Assembly (NCBI GenBank): GCA_016215145.1
Contig: JACRLA010000040.1
Span: 1 to 15,149 of the forward strand
Direction: 5' to 3'
From: Chloroflexota bacterium
GTDB lineage: Bacteria; Chloroflexota; Anaerolineae; Anaerolineales; VGOW01
DNA length: 15,149 nt
Shown here: positions 1-6,961 of the stretch, piece after piece
Layout of the letters: each line of letters opens with the position of its first letter
Numbering within the stretch: the first letter of the stretch is position 1
The notes under the pieces: model-generated
The model's input: only the letters and a program-made list of their open reading frames with translations
The model's database searches: none
What the model was told of the DNA's origin: nothing
Program-made: the position numbers and the translations under genes

Positions 1-394
1 TGAGCAATAAATCTGATTCAATGCTGACGATGTCGCGTTTGTAATCCACGTTGCCGGGGTGGGGCACCGAGGGGTTTTCAAATGACCGCACCACATGGAT
101 GAAACCGTCCATTGTCGAAAGTTGATTCAACAGCGGACCGCTAAATCCACTTTTGCCCGCGCCCTCTTCCAGACCGGCGATGTCGGCGTAAATGACTTGT
201 GTGTAGATCGTCTTCTTCGGTTTGTACATTGCCGAGAGTTTATCCACGCGCGCGTCAGGCACAGGCACGACGGCTTGATTGACTTCAAAGCGTCCGCCGC
301 TTGTCATTTGACCGACAGGTTTGTTGCCGCGAGTCAGGGCGTTGAAAATTGTTGTCTTACCAGATTGGGGGAGACCGATGATGCCGAGTTTCAT
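1..394 (-). CDS. ychF: YchF/Obg-family redox-regulated ATPase, N-terminal part (cut by window start)
   Basis: The first 131 codons of a P-loop protein of the YchF subfamily of Obg-like proteins start at ATG 394-392 and run off the window at base 1. The P-loop GLPQSGKTT is at residues 7-15 and the G3 motif DIAGL at residues 71-75, followed by a Gly/Lys/Ser-rich switch region and MDGFIHVVRSF, which matches the usual YchF 'hVVRxF' strand. Family members are about 360 residues long, prefer ATP over GTP because of an altered G4 motif, and associate with ribosomes. The G4 motif and TGS-like C-terminus lie outside the window, so nucleotide preference cannot be checked here. No clear Shine-Dalgarno precedes the start. 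The bases directly upstream are a GATTGGAGATTAGGG-type repeat. The subfamily call is firm because of the P-loop wording. Confidence 0.9.
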   Translation of the reverse strand, partial: MKLGIIGLPQSGKTTIFNALTRGNKPVGQMTSGGRFEVNQAVVPVPDARVDKLSAMYKPKKTIYTQVIYADIAGLEEGAGKSGFSGPLLNQLSTMDGFIHVVRSFENPSVPHPGNVDYKRDIVSIESDLLL

Positions 395-438
395 ATTAGA
401 GATTAGGGATTGGAGATTGGAGATTAGGGATTGGAGAC
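395..438. repeat. GAGATTGG/GATTAGGG word repeat
   Basis: The gap between the ychF start and the nucleotidyltransferase stop is a short direct repeat of the words 'gagattaggg' and 'attggagattgg'. The same words, inverted, occur at 8921-8942, and a related copy lies inside the isomerase gene near 5206-5229. No gene or promoter is evident here. Confidence 0.7.
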
Positions 439-444
439 GATCAA

Positions 445-808
445 CTACGCTTGTACGTCGTTCAATTCACGTTCATAAACTACTTTGCCTTTTTCAAAAG
501 CTTCACGTTCTATCGAAACAAGCCATTTGACTCGCCGATTAAATTCTTCGTGTGTAATCACTTGAATTTCTGTTGGAATAATTAAACCGCGCAGGGCTTT
601 ATAAATTGGTCGCGCCCGCTTGTAATATGACACTTCGCTTTTATCTTGACACTTCGCTTTTATCTATCAAGACGAGCAAATCTACATCGCTGTCCTCGTG
701 CGGCGTACCGTAAGCGTGTGAGCCGTAGAGATATATTTTTTCGGGATGGATTGCTTCGGCGATACGTCGAACAACTTCGTCGAGCAAATTGGGGTCGAGA
801 GTTTTCAT
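445..808 (-). pseudogene. Minimal nucleotidyltransferase (MNT/Pol beta fold), frameshifted by a 19-bp tandem duplication
   Basis: Two adjacent reading frames together encode one small nucleotidyltransferase. The upstream part, from ATG 808 (AAGG sits 5 nt before it; an in-frame TTG at 823 is less likely), carries the signature GSHAYGTPHEDSDVDLLV with the metal-binding DVD pair. The downstream part reads YYKRARPIYKALRG and then EIQVITHEEFNRRV. Between them lies an exact 19-bp tandem duplication (628-646 = 647-665). Removing one copy joins ...LIDKSEVS to YYKRARP... and gives 115 codons including the TAG at 445, a normal length for the family. As written the first frame stops at 641. Such proteins are often antitoxin partners of HEPN proteins, but no HEPN gene is adjacent. 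The duplication may be a real mutation or an assembly fault. Confidence 0.85.
628..665. repeat. 19-bp perfect tandem duplication
   Basis: The unit TGACACTTCGCTTTTATCT occurs twice head to tail with no mismatch and shifts the frame of the nucleotidyltransferase gene by +1. Confidence 0.97.
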
Positions 809-815
809 GTTGACC

Positions 816-844
816 TTGACCAATTAATTGTGTTCGCATATACT
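816..844 (+). promoter_or_regulatory. Sigma70-type promoter for tRNA-Leu
   Basis: TTGACC (816-821), a 17-nt spacer and TATACT (839-844) form a near-consensus promoter. Transcription would start about 3 nt before the mature tRNA 5' end. It overlaps the leader of the divergent nucleotidyltransferase gene, whose ATG is at 808. Confidence 0.75.
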
Positions 845-853
845 TTCGTTCGC

Positions 854-937
854 GCCGAAGTGGCGGAATTGGTTTACGCGTACGACTCAAAATCGTATGC
901 CCTTACGGGCATGAGGGTTCAAGTCCCTCCTTCGGCA
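854..937 (+). tRNA. tRNA-Leu (anticodon CAA)
   Basis: This is an 84-nt class II tRNA. The acceptor stem is GCCGAAG (854-860) paired with CTTCGGC (930-936), and the discriminator is A937. The anticodon stem TACGA/TCGTA encloses the loop CTCAAAA, giving anticodon CAA, which reads UUG. The long variable arm is TGCCC-TTAC-GGGCA, and the T arm is GAGGG-TTCAAGT-CCCTC. No CCA is encoded (ATTA follows), so CCA must be added enzymatically. Confidence 0.95.
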
Positions 938-963
938 TTAGCGGCGAGATTATATCATTGAAG

Positions 964-990
964 ACTTCCCGAAGAATCACTTCGGGAAGT
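964..990 (+). terminator. Perfect 11-bp hairpin after tRNA-Leu
   Basis: ACTTCCCGAAG (964-974) and CTTCGGGAAGT (980-990) pair perfectly around AATCA. There is no good T-run, so termination is plausible but uncertain. The 3' arm contains GGGAAG 9-10 nt before the next ATG (999), so the hairpin could instead sequester that gene's only Shine-Dalgarno-like sequence. Confidence 0.5.
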
Positions 991-998
991 GTCGTTAA

Positions 999-1308
999 AT
1001 GACACGAACAGCGATTTTCAACATCCTCATTGGCGTCATCATCGGCGGTTTGCTGGCGATTGGTTATGCTTGGTCGCGCCCGCCTAACCCAACCGATGCC
1101 TCTATTGCCTCTCTTCGCGCAGATTACAAAACTGATATTGTGGTGATGATCGCTCAAGGCTACGCGGTTGATTCGAATCTCGATCTGGCGCGCAGCCGAC
1201 TGGCGTGTCACCCGCCAACTGATCATCAAGGGGGCGCCGCCAACCGACCTGCGAGCGTTGGTCACTTTAACTACCGCGCTCGGCGGCACCCCGCCCACGC
1301 TGCCGTGA
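999..1308 (+). pseudogene. Membrane-anchored protein, first of two tandem paralogs, frameshifted
   Basis: From ATG 999 the frame encodes a short N-terminus and one membrane segment (about residues 7-25, ILIGVIIGGLLAIGYAW), then SLRADYKTDIVVMIAQGYAVDSNLDLARSRLA. This matches the same region of the next gene (SALRSDAKDQYVMLVASAYMQDRNLDRAKQRLA). After about 1203 the protein in this frame no longer resembles the paralog. The +1 shifted frame instead gives RVTRQLIIKGAPPTDLRALVTLTTALGG and stops at TGA 1306-1308, matching the paralog's KLVAQGKDPGALVTLATILTG. The alignment suggests about 6 residues (around 17-20 bp) are missing at the junction. The repaired stop overlaps the next gene's ATG as TGATG. 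Function is unknown; I recall similar anchored proteins in Chloroflexota. Confidence 0.6.
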
Positions 1309-2144
1309 TGCGTTCTCCTCAATCATTCCGCAATCGCGCGCGCCGTGTTCAATCGCGCACATCCCCTCTTCGTCCGTCACTTCTTTTGCTTGGCGTTGTT
1401 ATTGGAATCATTCTGGGCGCGATTTACGGTTTTTGGATCGATCCGGTAAAGATGAGCGACGCTCTGCCTTCGGCGTTGCGGAGTGATGCAAAAGATCAAT
1501 ATGTGATGTTGGTTGCTTCGGCTTATATGCAAGATCGAAATTTGGATCGCGCGAAGCAACGTTTGGCGCCGTTAGGCGATGCGGCGCGGGCGGTGATCAC
1601 GACGGCGCAGAAATTGGTGGCGCAAGGCAAAGACCCCGGCGCGTTGGTGACTCTGGCGACGATCTTAACGGGCGCGGCTGCCCCCACGACTCAGGCAACC
1701 GCGATCACGGCGGCATCACCTGTGAAACCGCTAACGCCGACGAGTCGGGTGACGCCATTGCCCACTGCTGCGCTGACATCGGCTGCCACTTCTTCCTTAA
1801 TTCCATCGGCTGATTTTAAATTGATCACGAATGAAAAGTATTGCAACGACGTTGAGCGCAAGCCGTTGATCATTGTGGATACGATAGATGAAAACAGTAA
1901 GCCGTTGGCGGGTGTGCGTGTGACGATCAAGTGGGCGGATGGGGAGGATGGTTTTGTGACCGGACTCAAACCGGAGATCAGCAACAGCTACGGAGATTTT
2001 TTGATGCAGGTGGGGACGACGTATAGTGTGCAAGTTGGATCGCGCACGCCGCCGGTGACGGGTGTTGGCACTTCAACCTGTGTGTCGTCGCGGAACATTC
2101 CGTATCCCGGCGCGATGCGGTTGGTTTTCAAGCGTGAGAAGTAA
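1308..2144 (+). CDS. Membrane-anchored protein with Pro/Thr linker and C-terminal beta-type domain
   Basis: The likely start is ATG 1308, overlapping the paralog's repaired stop (TGATG), which gives 278 residues. The same frame stays open back to 999, so a 381-codon reading would be a chimera of the two genes. Visible parts are a basic N-terminus (residues 1-22), one membrane segment (LLLLGVVIGIILGAIYGFWI), a helical region shared with the upstream paralog (about 50-110), a Thr/Ala/Pro linker (about 115-165), and a C-terminal domain starting near FKLITNEKYCND. That domain includes a LAGVRVTIKW strand and a late Cys, and resembles carboxypeptidase-regulatory/Ig-like folds. A related arrangement closes the protein at 6962-7801. 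It is probably a cell-surface protein with the tail outside. No function is assigned. A strong terminator follows. Confidence 0.65.
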   Translation: MRSPQSFRNRARRVQSRTSPLRPSLLLLGVVIGIILGAIYGFWIDPVKMSDALPSALRSDAKDQYVMLVASAYMQDRNLDRAKQRLAPLGDAARAVITTAQKLVAQGKDPGALVTLATILTGAAAPTTQATAITAASPVKPLTPTSRVTPLPTAALTSAATSSLIPSADFKLITNEKYCNDVERKPLIIVDTIDENSKPLAGVRVTIKWADGEDGFVTGLKPEISNSYGDFLMQVGTTYSVQVGSRTPPVTGVGTSTCVSSRNIPYPGAMRLVFKREK

Positions 2145-2149
2145 TTACA

Positions 2150-2190
2150 AGAAACCCGTTTTCTCGAAGAAAACGGGTTTCTCAATTTTT
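2150..2190 (+). terminator. Intrinsic terminator, also a 33-nt 15-3-15 hairpin (copy H1)
   Basis: Arms AGAAACCCGTTTTCT (2150-2164) and AGAAAACGGGTTTCT (2168-2182) pair perfectly around CGA, followed by CAATTTTTT. It starts 5 nt after the stop codon of the anchored protein gene. Confidence 0.85.
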
Positions 2191-2194
2191 TAAG

Positions 2195-2223
2195 TTGACA
2201 GACGTTTCTCAATTGGAGACAAT
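2195..2223 (+). promoter_or_regulatory. Sigma70-type promoter for the 2281 gene
   Basis: TTGACA (2195-2200), a 17-nt spacer and GACAAT (2218-2223) lie directly downstream of the preceding terminator and upstream of the 2281 gene. Confidence 0.65.
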
Positions 2224-2280
2224 CGCGCCCGTGACCGCCGCAAGGCGGTAAAACTTTTTTGTGGTTGTGGAGGAGTTGTT

Positions 2281-2724
2281 GTGAGTAGACTGATCAATTT
2301 AGATAGCTCAGGCAAACAGCGCACGCAGTTAACGAAAGCGGTGATGATGACTATCCGCGAGTTGGCGACGAAGAAACAGATTGACGATGAAGCGCGCGAT
2401 ATGGCGGCGTTTTTGGCGATTGCCTTGAGTGAGATTCACAATACGATAGATGTCTCGGTGCGGGCGTGGGAGAAGCGCGATTATTGGGTGAAAGCCGATC
2501 AGTTTCGGATGCAGTGGATGTGGGCGCAAAACAGCGCGACGAAAATTAGGGCGGCGGTGTTGATGAATGATTGGGGTGAGTTAGCGTTGTTGATGCCCGA
2601 AGTGGCGAGCAAGCTGGCGGCAGTGAAGTTGCCGAAGAGCAACACGCTGGGTCACCCGTGGAAAGGCGCGATGGCGGAGTTGAAGAAGAGGGTGGAGAAT
2701 GAAAAGGCGAAGAGTGGGAAGTGA
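2281..2724 (+). CDS. Conserved hypothetical protein, Chloroflexota-type
   Basis: This 147-residue, mostly helical, soluble protein starts at GTG 2281. It has the best ribosome binding site in the window: GGAGGAG at 2269-2275, 5 nt upstream. Its own promoter and the terminator of the preceding gene make it a single transcription unit. Characteristic segments are ARDMAAFLAIALSEI, a VRAWEKRDYWVKADQFRMQW block rich in aromatic and basic residues, and a C-terminal LPKSNTLGHPWKGAMAELKK. There is no membrane segment, signal peptide or recognisable catalytic motif. I recall similar proteins of unknown function in Anaerolineae genomes, but cannot name a family or propose a role. The C-terminus is highly charged (KKRVENEKAKSGK). 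The real-gene call rests on the binding site, promoter and codon pattern. Confidence 0.8.
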   Translation: MSRLINLDSSGKQRTQLTKAVMMTIRELATKKQIDDEARDMAAFLAIALSEIHNTIDVSVRAWEKRDYWVKADQFRMQWMWAQNSATKIRAAVLMNDWGELALLMPEVASKLAAVKLPKSNTLGHPWKGAMAELKKRVENEKAKSGK

Positions 2725-2840
2725 TGCGTGATACGTGTTGCGTGATATGTGATACGTGTTGTTAAAAACGAGTCCGCGTAGGCGAACTTTGTTTTGTGTT
2801 GAGGCGATTTCAATCGCCAGAGCGTGATACGTGAAATACC
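2725..2840. repeat. GTGATACGTG word repeats plus a GGCGATT/AATCGCC hairpin
   Basis: The first part of this gap carries degenerate direct copies of GTGATACGTG/GTGATGCGTG (2727-2759, and one more at 2825-2834). It also holds a small hairpin, GGCGATT (2803-2809) with AATCGCC (2812-2818). The same GTGATACGTG word makes a long hairpin at 10769-10823. No gene is visible. Confidence 0.7.
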
Positions 2841-2879
2841 AAAACAGGCAGACACATTTTGTGTCCGCCTGTTTTTTTA
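2841..2879 (+). terminator. Terminator between convergent genes
   Basis: AACAGGCAGACAC (2843-2855) pairs with GTGTCCGCCTGTT (2861-2873) with one A-C mismatch, followed by a run of seven T (2872-2878). An A-run on the 5' side gives a weaker T-run on the other strand, so it may serve both convergent genes. Confidence 0.8.
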
Positions 2880-2971
2880 AATTATGCTCTAAAAGCAGAA
2901 CGCTGAATGCGCTGAGTTCGTTGATGGGCGCCGACATAAAAAAGAATCAGCGTTAATCAGCGTTCAAAGGT
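2880..2971. repeat. AATCAGCGTT direct repeat, otherwise empty
   Basis: Downstream of the YceI-like gene's stop, AATCAGCGTT occurs twice in tandem (2945-2954 and 2955-2964). Related GAACGCTGAATGCGCTGAG words lie at about 2899-2917. Nothing else is recognised. Confidence 0.55.
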
Positions 2972-3721
2972 TTACTGTTTCTTGAGCGTCAGATCAATTT
3001 CCAATTTGATATTGTCTTCGATGCTCAACACGGTTGGCACGCGCGGCGGCTCGATGTTGAAGAATGCAAATTTAAAACTGGTGCTGGCTTGCCCTTTGGC
3101 GTCGTTGCCCGTCACCGTGAGTTTAACATCCCACGGGATGGATTTGGTGACATCGCGCACGGTCATATCGCCGATGAGTTTAAATTCGATGGGACCATCT
3201 TTGATGGGCCATGCCAGACCTTGTGCTTCGGTGGGGACAAAGACCACAGTAGGGAAGCGTCTTGTTTGTAATGTGTTATCGCGTAAGAAGTTGTCTCGTT
3301 GACCGCTATCACTTTGCAGTTTGCTGATGTCAATGGTGATCTTAGATTGCTCTTTGACGATCTTGCCATCTTTGGTGGTGACGATTACGCCCGTGATGGT
3401 TTTCGTTGCGCCGATGGCGTCGCCCGGTAAATTAACGCGCGCCAATTGTTCACGCACACGGTATCGCGCTTCATTGCTGCCTTCCACTAATACGAAGCGC
3501 AAGTTATCGCCGGATGCGGCGGGCGCGGTTGTGGGCTGCGCTTGAGTCGTCGGCGAGTTTTGCGGCGCGGCGGTGGGTTGGGGCGCAGAGGTGGGTGTGA
3601 TGACGGGGGCAACAGTGGGCGGCACGCCGGTCGGAGCGGGTGGGGCTGTTGGCGCGGGCGTGCTGCATGCGGCTGACAACAGCGTTATCACAAAAGTTAT
3701 TGCAAGCAATTTCGATTTCAT
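2972..3721 (-). CDS. YceI-like domain lipoprotein
   Basis: This is a 249-residue secreted lipoprotein. The signal peptide is MKSKLLAITFVITLLSAAC, with the lipobox ending at Cys19. A Pro/Ala/Thr/Gln-rich linker follows (about 20-70), then a YceI-type domain (about 73-249). The domain shows SEARYRVREQL-like and GVIVTTKDGKIV strands, then the hallmark sequence IDISKLQSDSGQRDNFLRDNTLQTRRFPTVVFVPTEAQGL and a VRDVTKSIPWDVKLTV strand. YceI domains form a lipocalin-like barrel that binds isoprenoid or other amphiphilic molecules. The ligand here is unknown. AGGAAA lies about 8 nt before the ATG. It appears monocistronic, with the shared convergent terminator at 2841-2879 downstream. Confidence 0.88.
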   Translation of the reverse strand: MKSKLLAITFVITLLSAACSTPAPTAPPAPTGVPPTVAPVITPTSAPQPTAAPQNSPTTQAQPTTAPAASGDNLRFVLVEGSNEARYRVREQLARVNLPGDAIGATKTITGVIVTTKDGKIVKEQSKITIDISKLQSDSGQRDNFLRDNTLQTRRFPTVVFVPTEAQGLAWPIKDGPIEFKLIGDMTVRDVTKSIPWDVKLTVTGNDAKGQASTSFKFAFFNIEPPRVPTVLSIEDNIKLEIDLTLKKQ

Positions 3722-3792
3722 AAAAAAGTTTCCTCGTTAAAGTAGTATCGCCGCATTTTAAAGGGGAGTGATGAGTGGAAGATGAGTGGGCG

Positions 3793-3865
3793 AGGAATGA
3801 ACAATGAACAATGAACAATGAAACAATGAACAATGAAGAATGAAGAATGAACAATGAGCAATGAC
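3793..3865. repeat. AACAATGA tandem repeat
   Basis: About eight approximate copies of AACAATGA/AGAATGA run head to tail between the permease stop (3868) and the YceI-like gene's leader. There is no inverted arm and no gene. It is the only purely direct tandem array among the intergenic repeats here. Confidence 0.85.
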
Positions 3866-3867
3866 GC

Positions 3868-4876
3868 TTATACCAATGCTAATACTATTGTTAATGTGAT
3901 GACGCTGGCGACTGTTGAGAATAATACTGTTGCCGTCACAAATTCGGGGATGAGATCATTTTCGAAAGCGATGATCGAAGTGAGGACGGCGGTGGGCATG
4001 GCGGCTTGAATGATGCCGACACTGCGCCCCAACCCCTCTACGCCGAATGGCATAGCAAGTGCAACCGCCAAAATGGGCCCGCCGATGAGCCGAATGGCGC
4101 TGGAGAAGATCATGTCGGAGTTGATCTTAGGCAAGCCTGCGCTGGCGAGTTGCACGCCGAGGGCGACGATCATGGTCGGGATCATCGCCGCCGCTAACAA
4201 AGAAATGGGTCGGGTGATCATCGGCGGTATCCCAATTTGAAAAAAGTTGACGAGCAGAGCTGGCGGCACGGCGATCAGTGCCGGGGTTTTCACCACAGCG
4301 AGAGCCGCCTTCCAACTTCCGCCTTTGTGCCAGTTGGCAACCGCCACGTTGACCACAAACGAGACGCTCATGATCGCCAAAAAATATAACGTAGAAATTT
4401 CTAACACGTTTGGCTCATCGGGGAAGCGAAACTTGATCCGCCACGTTGACCACAAACGAGACGCTCATGATCGCCAAAAAATATAACGTAGAAATTTCTA
4501 ACACGTTTGGCTCATCGGGGAAGCGAAACTTGATCATGGGCAGACCGAAGTTGCCGACGTTGCCGAAGATGGCGATTGCCATGTATGCCGCGATCATTTT
4601 TGGATCGCGCCGCAAAATTTTTGCCAAAACGAATCCGAGCAAGGCGCAACCGAGATGCACGACGAAAGCGTAGAGTGTCATGCGTAATGCCAACGCCGCT
4701 TCGATCTTGGCGTTGCTTAGTGTGTCGAAGACGAAGCAGGGGATGAGGATGTAATACGAGTAACGCGAGAGTGTGCGCGCATCGAGTTGTAGTTTGGGTC
4801 CGGCGTAATAGCCGACGACGACCAGAGCAAAAACGGGAACGATGACGTTAAGGAAGATGGGGAGGAGTTGGGTCAT
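3868..4876 (-). pseudogene. AEC (auxin efflux carrier)-family permease, frameshifted by a 97-bp tandem duplication
   Basis: This is a polytopic membrane protein of the AEC/MdcF-like transporter family. It starts best at ATG 4876 (MTQLLPIFLNVIVPVFALVVVGYY). The frame remains open to 4909, but those extra residues come from an intergenic hairpin. About ten hydrophobic segments are visible, with AIFGNVGNFGLPM typical of the first half and LASAGLP, IRLIGGPILAVALAM and QAAMPTAVLTSIIA typical of the second. An exact 97-bp duplication (4341-4437 repeated at 4438-4534, one further base shared) repeats IKFRFPDEPNVLEISTLYF and shifts the frame. Removing one copy gives 304 codons including the TAA at 3868, the normal family length. 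Substrate is unknown; family members export organic acids or similar anions. The gene is broken only if the duplication is real. Confidence 0.85.
4341..4535. repeat. 97-bp perfect tandem duplication
   Basis: Bases 4341-4438 are identical to 4438-4535 (period 97). The copies show no divergence. Confidence 0.97.
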
Positions 4877-4892
4877 GAAGTTGTTTACGCAA

Positions 4893-4933
4893 TACGGAAT
4901 ACGCAACACGTATTTCGCATTGCGTATTCCGTA
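4893..4933. repeat. TACGGAATACGCAA-type hairpin
   Basis: TACGGAATACGCAA (4893-4906) pairs perfectly with TTGCGTATTCCGTA (4920-4933) over 14 bp around a 13-nt loop. It lies between the isomerase and permease genes. A second copy of the family is at 9711-9751. Confidence 0.9.
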
Positions 4934-4939
4934 AAGAGA

Positions 4940-5995
4940 TTATGAGTTGGCAAGAGTCTGTTTGAGTTCGTTGACGGATTCGATTGGTGTGATGCCTGTG
5001 TTGTATGCCATTGCCAGATAGTAGCTGACGTAGTCGCCGTAGTGCAGCGCGGTGAGGGCTTGGGCGAGCGGGGTGTCGCCGATGCCGCGAATGACATCGG
5101 TGTTGAAGCCGGCCGTCATCATTAACATGCGAGTCGTTTCAATGCGAATCTTGTTACGCGGGTGATCGAAGTCGGATTCTAAAAAGAGAGCCATGCACTT
5201 TGAGATGAGAGATTGGGGATTGGTGATTCCGGCGAGACTGTTGTGATTCATTTCGGGGATGTCTTCGAACTGCGCCCACGCTTTAGCGTTTTGCGACACT
5301 TGAGCTTTCCACCGCCGCGCCACCGTCGCCATGATCCCCGAACCGAAAATTAACGGGAAGCGATCCATGAATTGCCCCGCCATGCGCTTGGCGGGATTTT
5401 TCATCACGGGCGACTCGGCGTTTAGTTTTTTTTGTTGCTCGCGCATGGCGCTGATGGCTGAGGCAACATTGGCAGATTGATCGGTGATGAGGTGAGTGCG
5501 AGAGAGCAGGGCGAGGGGCAGAGTGACGGCATACCCGATAGCAGTGCGCGGTGTGGCTTGATGATCGAATCGCCACAGTGTGCCATCCGCCCCATCGCAC
5601 ATCTTAGCGATCTCGCCGCCTGTGGTGATCGCCATCAATTTTGTTTTGCGTTCAACCGCTTGCTTGAAACACGAAACTGTTTCTTCGGTGTTCCCCGAAT
5701 GTGAGACGGCGATGACCAGCGTTTTAGAATCTGCCCACGCCGGAAGATCGTAATCGCGCAAAACGGTGAAGGGGACTTTGCACTCGCCCGCGACGAGCGA
5801 CATCACCAACGATCCGCCTATCCCCGAATCACCCATGCCGCAAAAGAGAATATGGTTTACATTTTCGAGATCGGGCAGGGGGAGAGTCTGCGACAGATTC
5901 CAAGCGGCTTCGATTTGATCGGGCAAGTGATCAATGTGGTGGAGTATGTTGTCGGGGTCGAGGGCTGTGAAAAGAGAAAGATCATCCAAGTTCAT
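4940..5995 (-). CDS. Bifunctional phosphoglucose/phosphomannose isomerase
   Basis: This 351-residue cytoplasmic enzyme of the SIS-domain PGI/PMI family interconverts fructose-6-phosphate with glucose-6-phosphate or mannose-6-phosphate. The first SIS domain carries the phosphosugar loop GMGDSGIGG (residues 53-61) and SHSGNTEET (about 98-106). The second half holds RFPLIFGSGIMATVARRWK, the EMNHN motif with the catalytic-type His, and DHPRNKIRIETTRML. The C-terminus YVSYYLAMAYNTGITPIESVNELK is typical of the family. Start ATG 5995 gives MNLDDL, the usual beginning, although no Shine-Dalgarno is visible and a TAATTAGT hairpin abuts the start. At about residues 255-266 (GITNPQSLIS) the sequence is replaced by words of the GAGATTGGGGATTGG repeat, in frame. 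rsmI lies upstream on the same strand and the AEC-family gene downstream. Confidence 0.92.
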   Translation of the reverse strand: MNLDDLSLFTALDPDNILHHIDHLPDQIEAAWNLSQTLPLPDLENVNHILFCGMGDSGIGGSLVMSLVAGECKVPFTVLRDYDLPAWADSKTLVIAVSHSGNTEETVSCFKQAVERKTKLMAITTGGEIAKMCDGADGTLWRFDHQATPRTAIGYAVTLPLALLSRTHLITDQSANVASAISAMREQQKKLNAESPVMKNPAKRMAGQFMDRFPLIFGSGIMATVARRWKAQVSQNAKAWAQFEDIPEMNHNSLAGITNPQSLISKCMALFLESDFDHPRNKIRIETTRMLMMTAGFNTDVIRGIGDTPLAQALTALHYGDYVSYYLAMAYNTGITPIESVNELKQTLANS

Positions 5996-5997
5996 TC

Positions 5998-6057
5998 GTA
6001 ATTGGTAATTAGTAATTGGGTAAACAGTAAAGCCAAATTACTATTTACTAATTACTG
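5998..6057. repeat. TAATTAGT-type imperfect hairpin
   Basis: Words GTAATTAGTAATT (about 6005-6017) face TTTACTAATTAC (about 6044-6055) across a loop. They fill the gap between rsmI and the isomerase start. Confidence 0.75.
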
Positions 6058-6058
6058 C

Positions 6059-6880
6059 TTACAGTTCCGTTGCAATTTTATACACCGCCCGCCTCTCCCA
6101 TCCACTCTGCGCCGCCACGTCTTTCGCCGCTTCTTTGCGTTCTGTTCCATCGTTAATTAATTGCTGCAAAGCAGATCGCACGCGATCTTCGCTCCACGTT
6201 TCTTGCGCTTCGGGTGAGCGCCCGGCGATGACGAGCGTGATCTCGCCGCGCACCTCACTTTGGCTGAAGTGAGTGATGGCTGCGCTGATGAGTCCGCGAA
6301 AAATTTCTTCGTAGAGTTTGGTCATCTCGCGGCACACGGCGATCTGTCTATCGCCGAATACTTTTTGCATGTCTTCGAGGGATTCGATCAGGCGATGGGG
6401 AGTCTCAAAACAGATCAGGGTGCGTGCATCCCCTTTGTTTTCTTCGAGCAGGCGAGAACGGTCTGATGATTTGCGCGGCAGAAAACCGAGATAGACGAAT
6501 GAGTCGGTGGGCAAGCCCGAAGCGACCAAAGCGACAAGCAGGGCAGAGGCTCCGGGTATCGGGCTGACGGCGACACCGTGAGCGATGGCGGCGCGAATCA
6601 GTTCGTATCCCGGATCCGAAATTCCGGGGAAGCCGCCATCGCTGACCAATGCCACATCGCCGCGCGTGAGTTGATCGAGAATCGAATCGAGTTTAGATAA
6701 TTTGTTGTGTTCGTAATAACTGGTGCTGGGCGTGTGGATGTCGAAATGTGTTAACAACTTTGCCGTGTGGCGCGTGTCTTCGGCGGCGATGAGACTCACG
6801 TCGCGCAAAATGCGAAGCGCGCGCGGCGAGAGGTCTTCCAAATTGCCGATTGGCGTGGCGACGATGTAGAGGATGCCCAC
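6059..6880 (-). CDS. rsmI: 16S rRNA (cytidine(1402)-2'-O)-methyltransferase RsmI
   Basis: This 273-residue SAM-dependent tetrapyrrole-methylase-fold enzyme 2'-O-methylates C1402 of 16S rRNA in the decoding centre. It starts at GTG 6880 (MGILYIVATPIGNLEDLSPRA, the family's opening). Visible motifs are AAEDTRHTAKLL (32-43), YYEHNK (55-60), SDGGFPGISDPGYELI (80-95, the SAM-binding stretch, with GGF where many members have AGT), PIPGASALLVALVASGLP (107-124), YLGFLPRK and FETPHRL. The C-terminal helical region SGWERRAVYKIATEL matches the usual 'skkevYklal' end. No Shine-Dalgarno is visible, and a hairpin repeat sits just upstream. The length is standard. Confidence 0.95.
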   Translation of the reverse strand: MGILYIVATPIGNLEDLSPRALRILRDVSLIAAEDTRHTAKLLTHFDIHTPSTSYYEHNKLSKLDSILDQLTRGDVALVSDGGFPGISDPGYELIRAAIAHGVAVSPIPGASALLVALVASGLPTDSFVYLGFLPRKSSDRSRLLEENKGDARTLICFETPHRLIESLEDMQKVFGDRQIAVCREMTKLYEEIFRGLISAAITHFSQSEVRGEITLVIAGRSPEAQETWSEDRVRSALQQLINDGTERKEAAKDVAAQSGWERRAVYKIATEL

Positions 6881-6891
6881 TAAAAACTTTT

Positions 6892-6956
6892 ACCGCAAAG
6901 ACGCAAAGGGCGCGAAGAAAAATTTAAAAACTTTGCGTTCTTCGCGCCTTCGCGGT
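6892..6956. repeat. CCGCAAAGACGCAAAG-type imperfect hairpin
   Basis: GGCGCGAAGAA (6909-6919) pairs with TTCTTCGCGCC (6938-6948), and ACCGC (6892-6896) with GCGGT (6952-6956), leaving a bulge of CAAAG words. It occupies the gap between the 6962 gene and rsmI. Confidence 0.8.
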
Positions 6957-6961
6957 TTTCT

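Noticed and set aside
445..808. MntA/HepT-type toxin-antitoxin pair
   Set aside because: Only the nucleotidyltransferase is present; neither neighbour encodes a HEPN protein.
903..1322. Minus-strand open frame of 139 codons
   Set aside because: It ends in the antisense of the tRNA-Leu (a typical KEGLEPS artefact) and overlaps the plus-strand anchored-protein genes.
3504..3854. Minus-strand open frame of 116 codons
   Set aside because: It translates the AACAATGA repeat and an out-of-frame part of the YceI-like gene.
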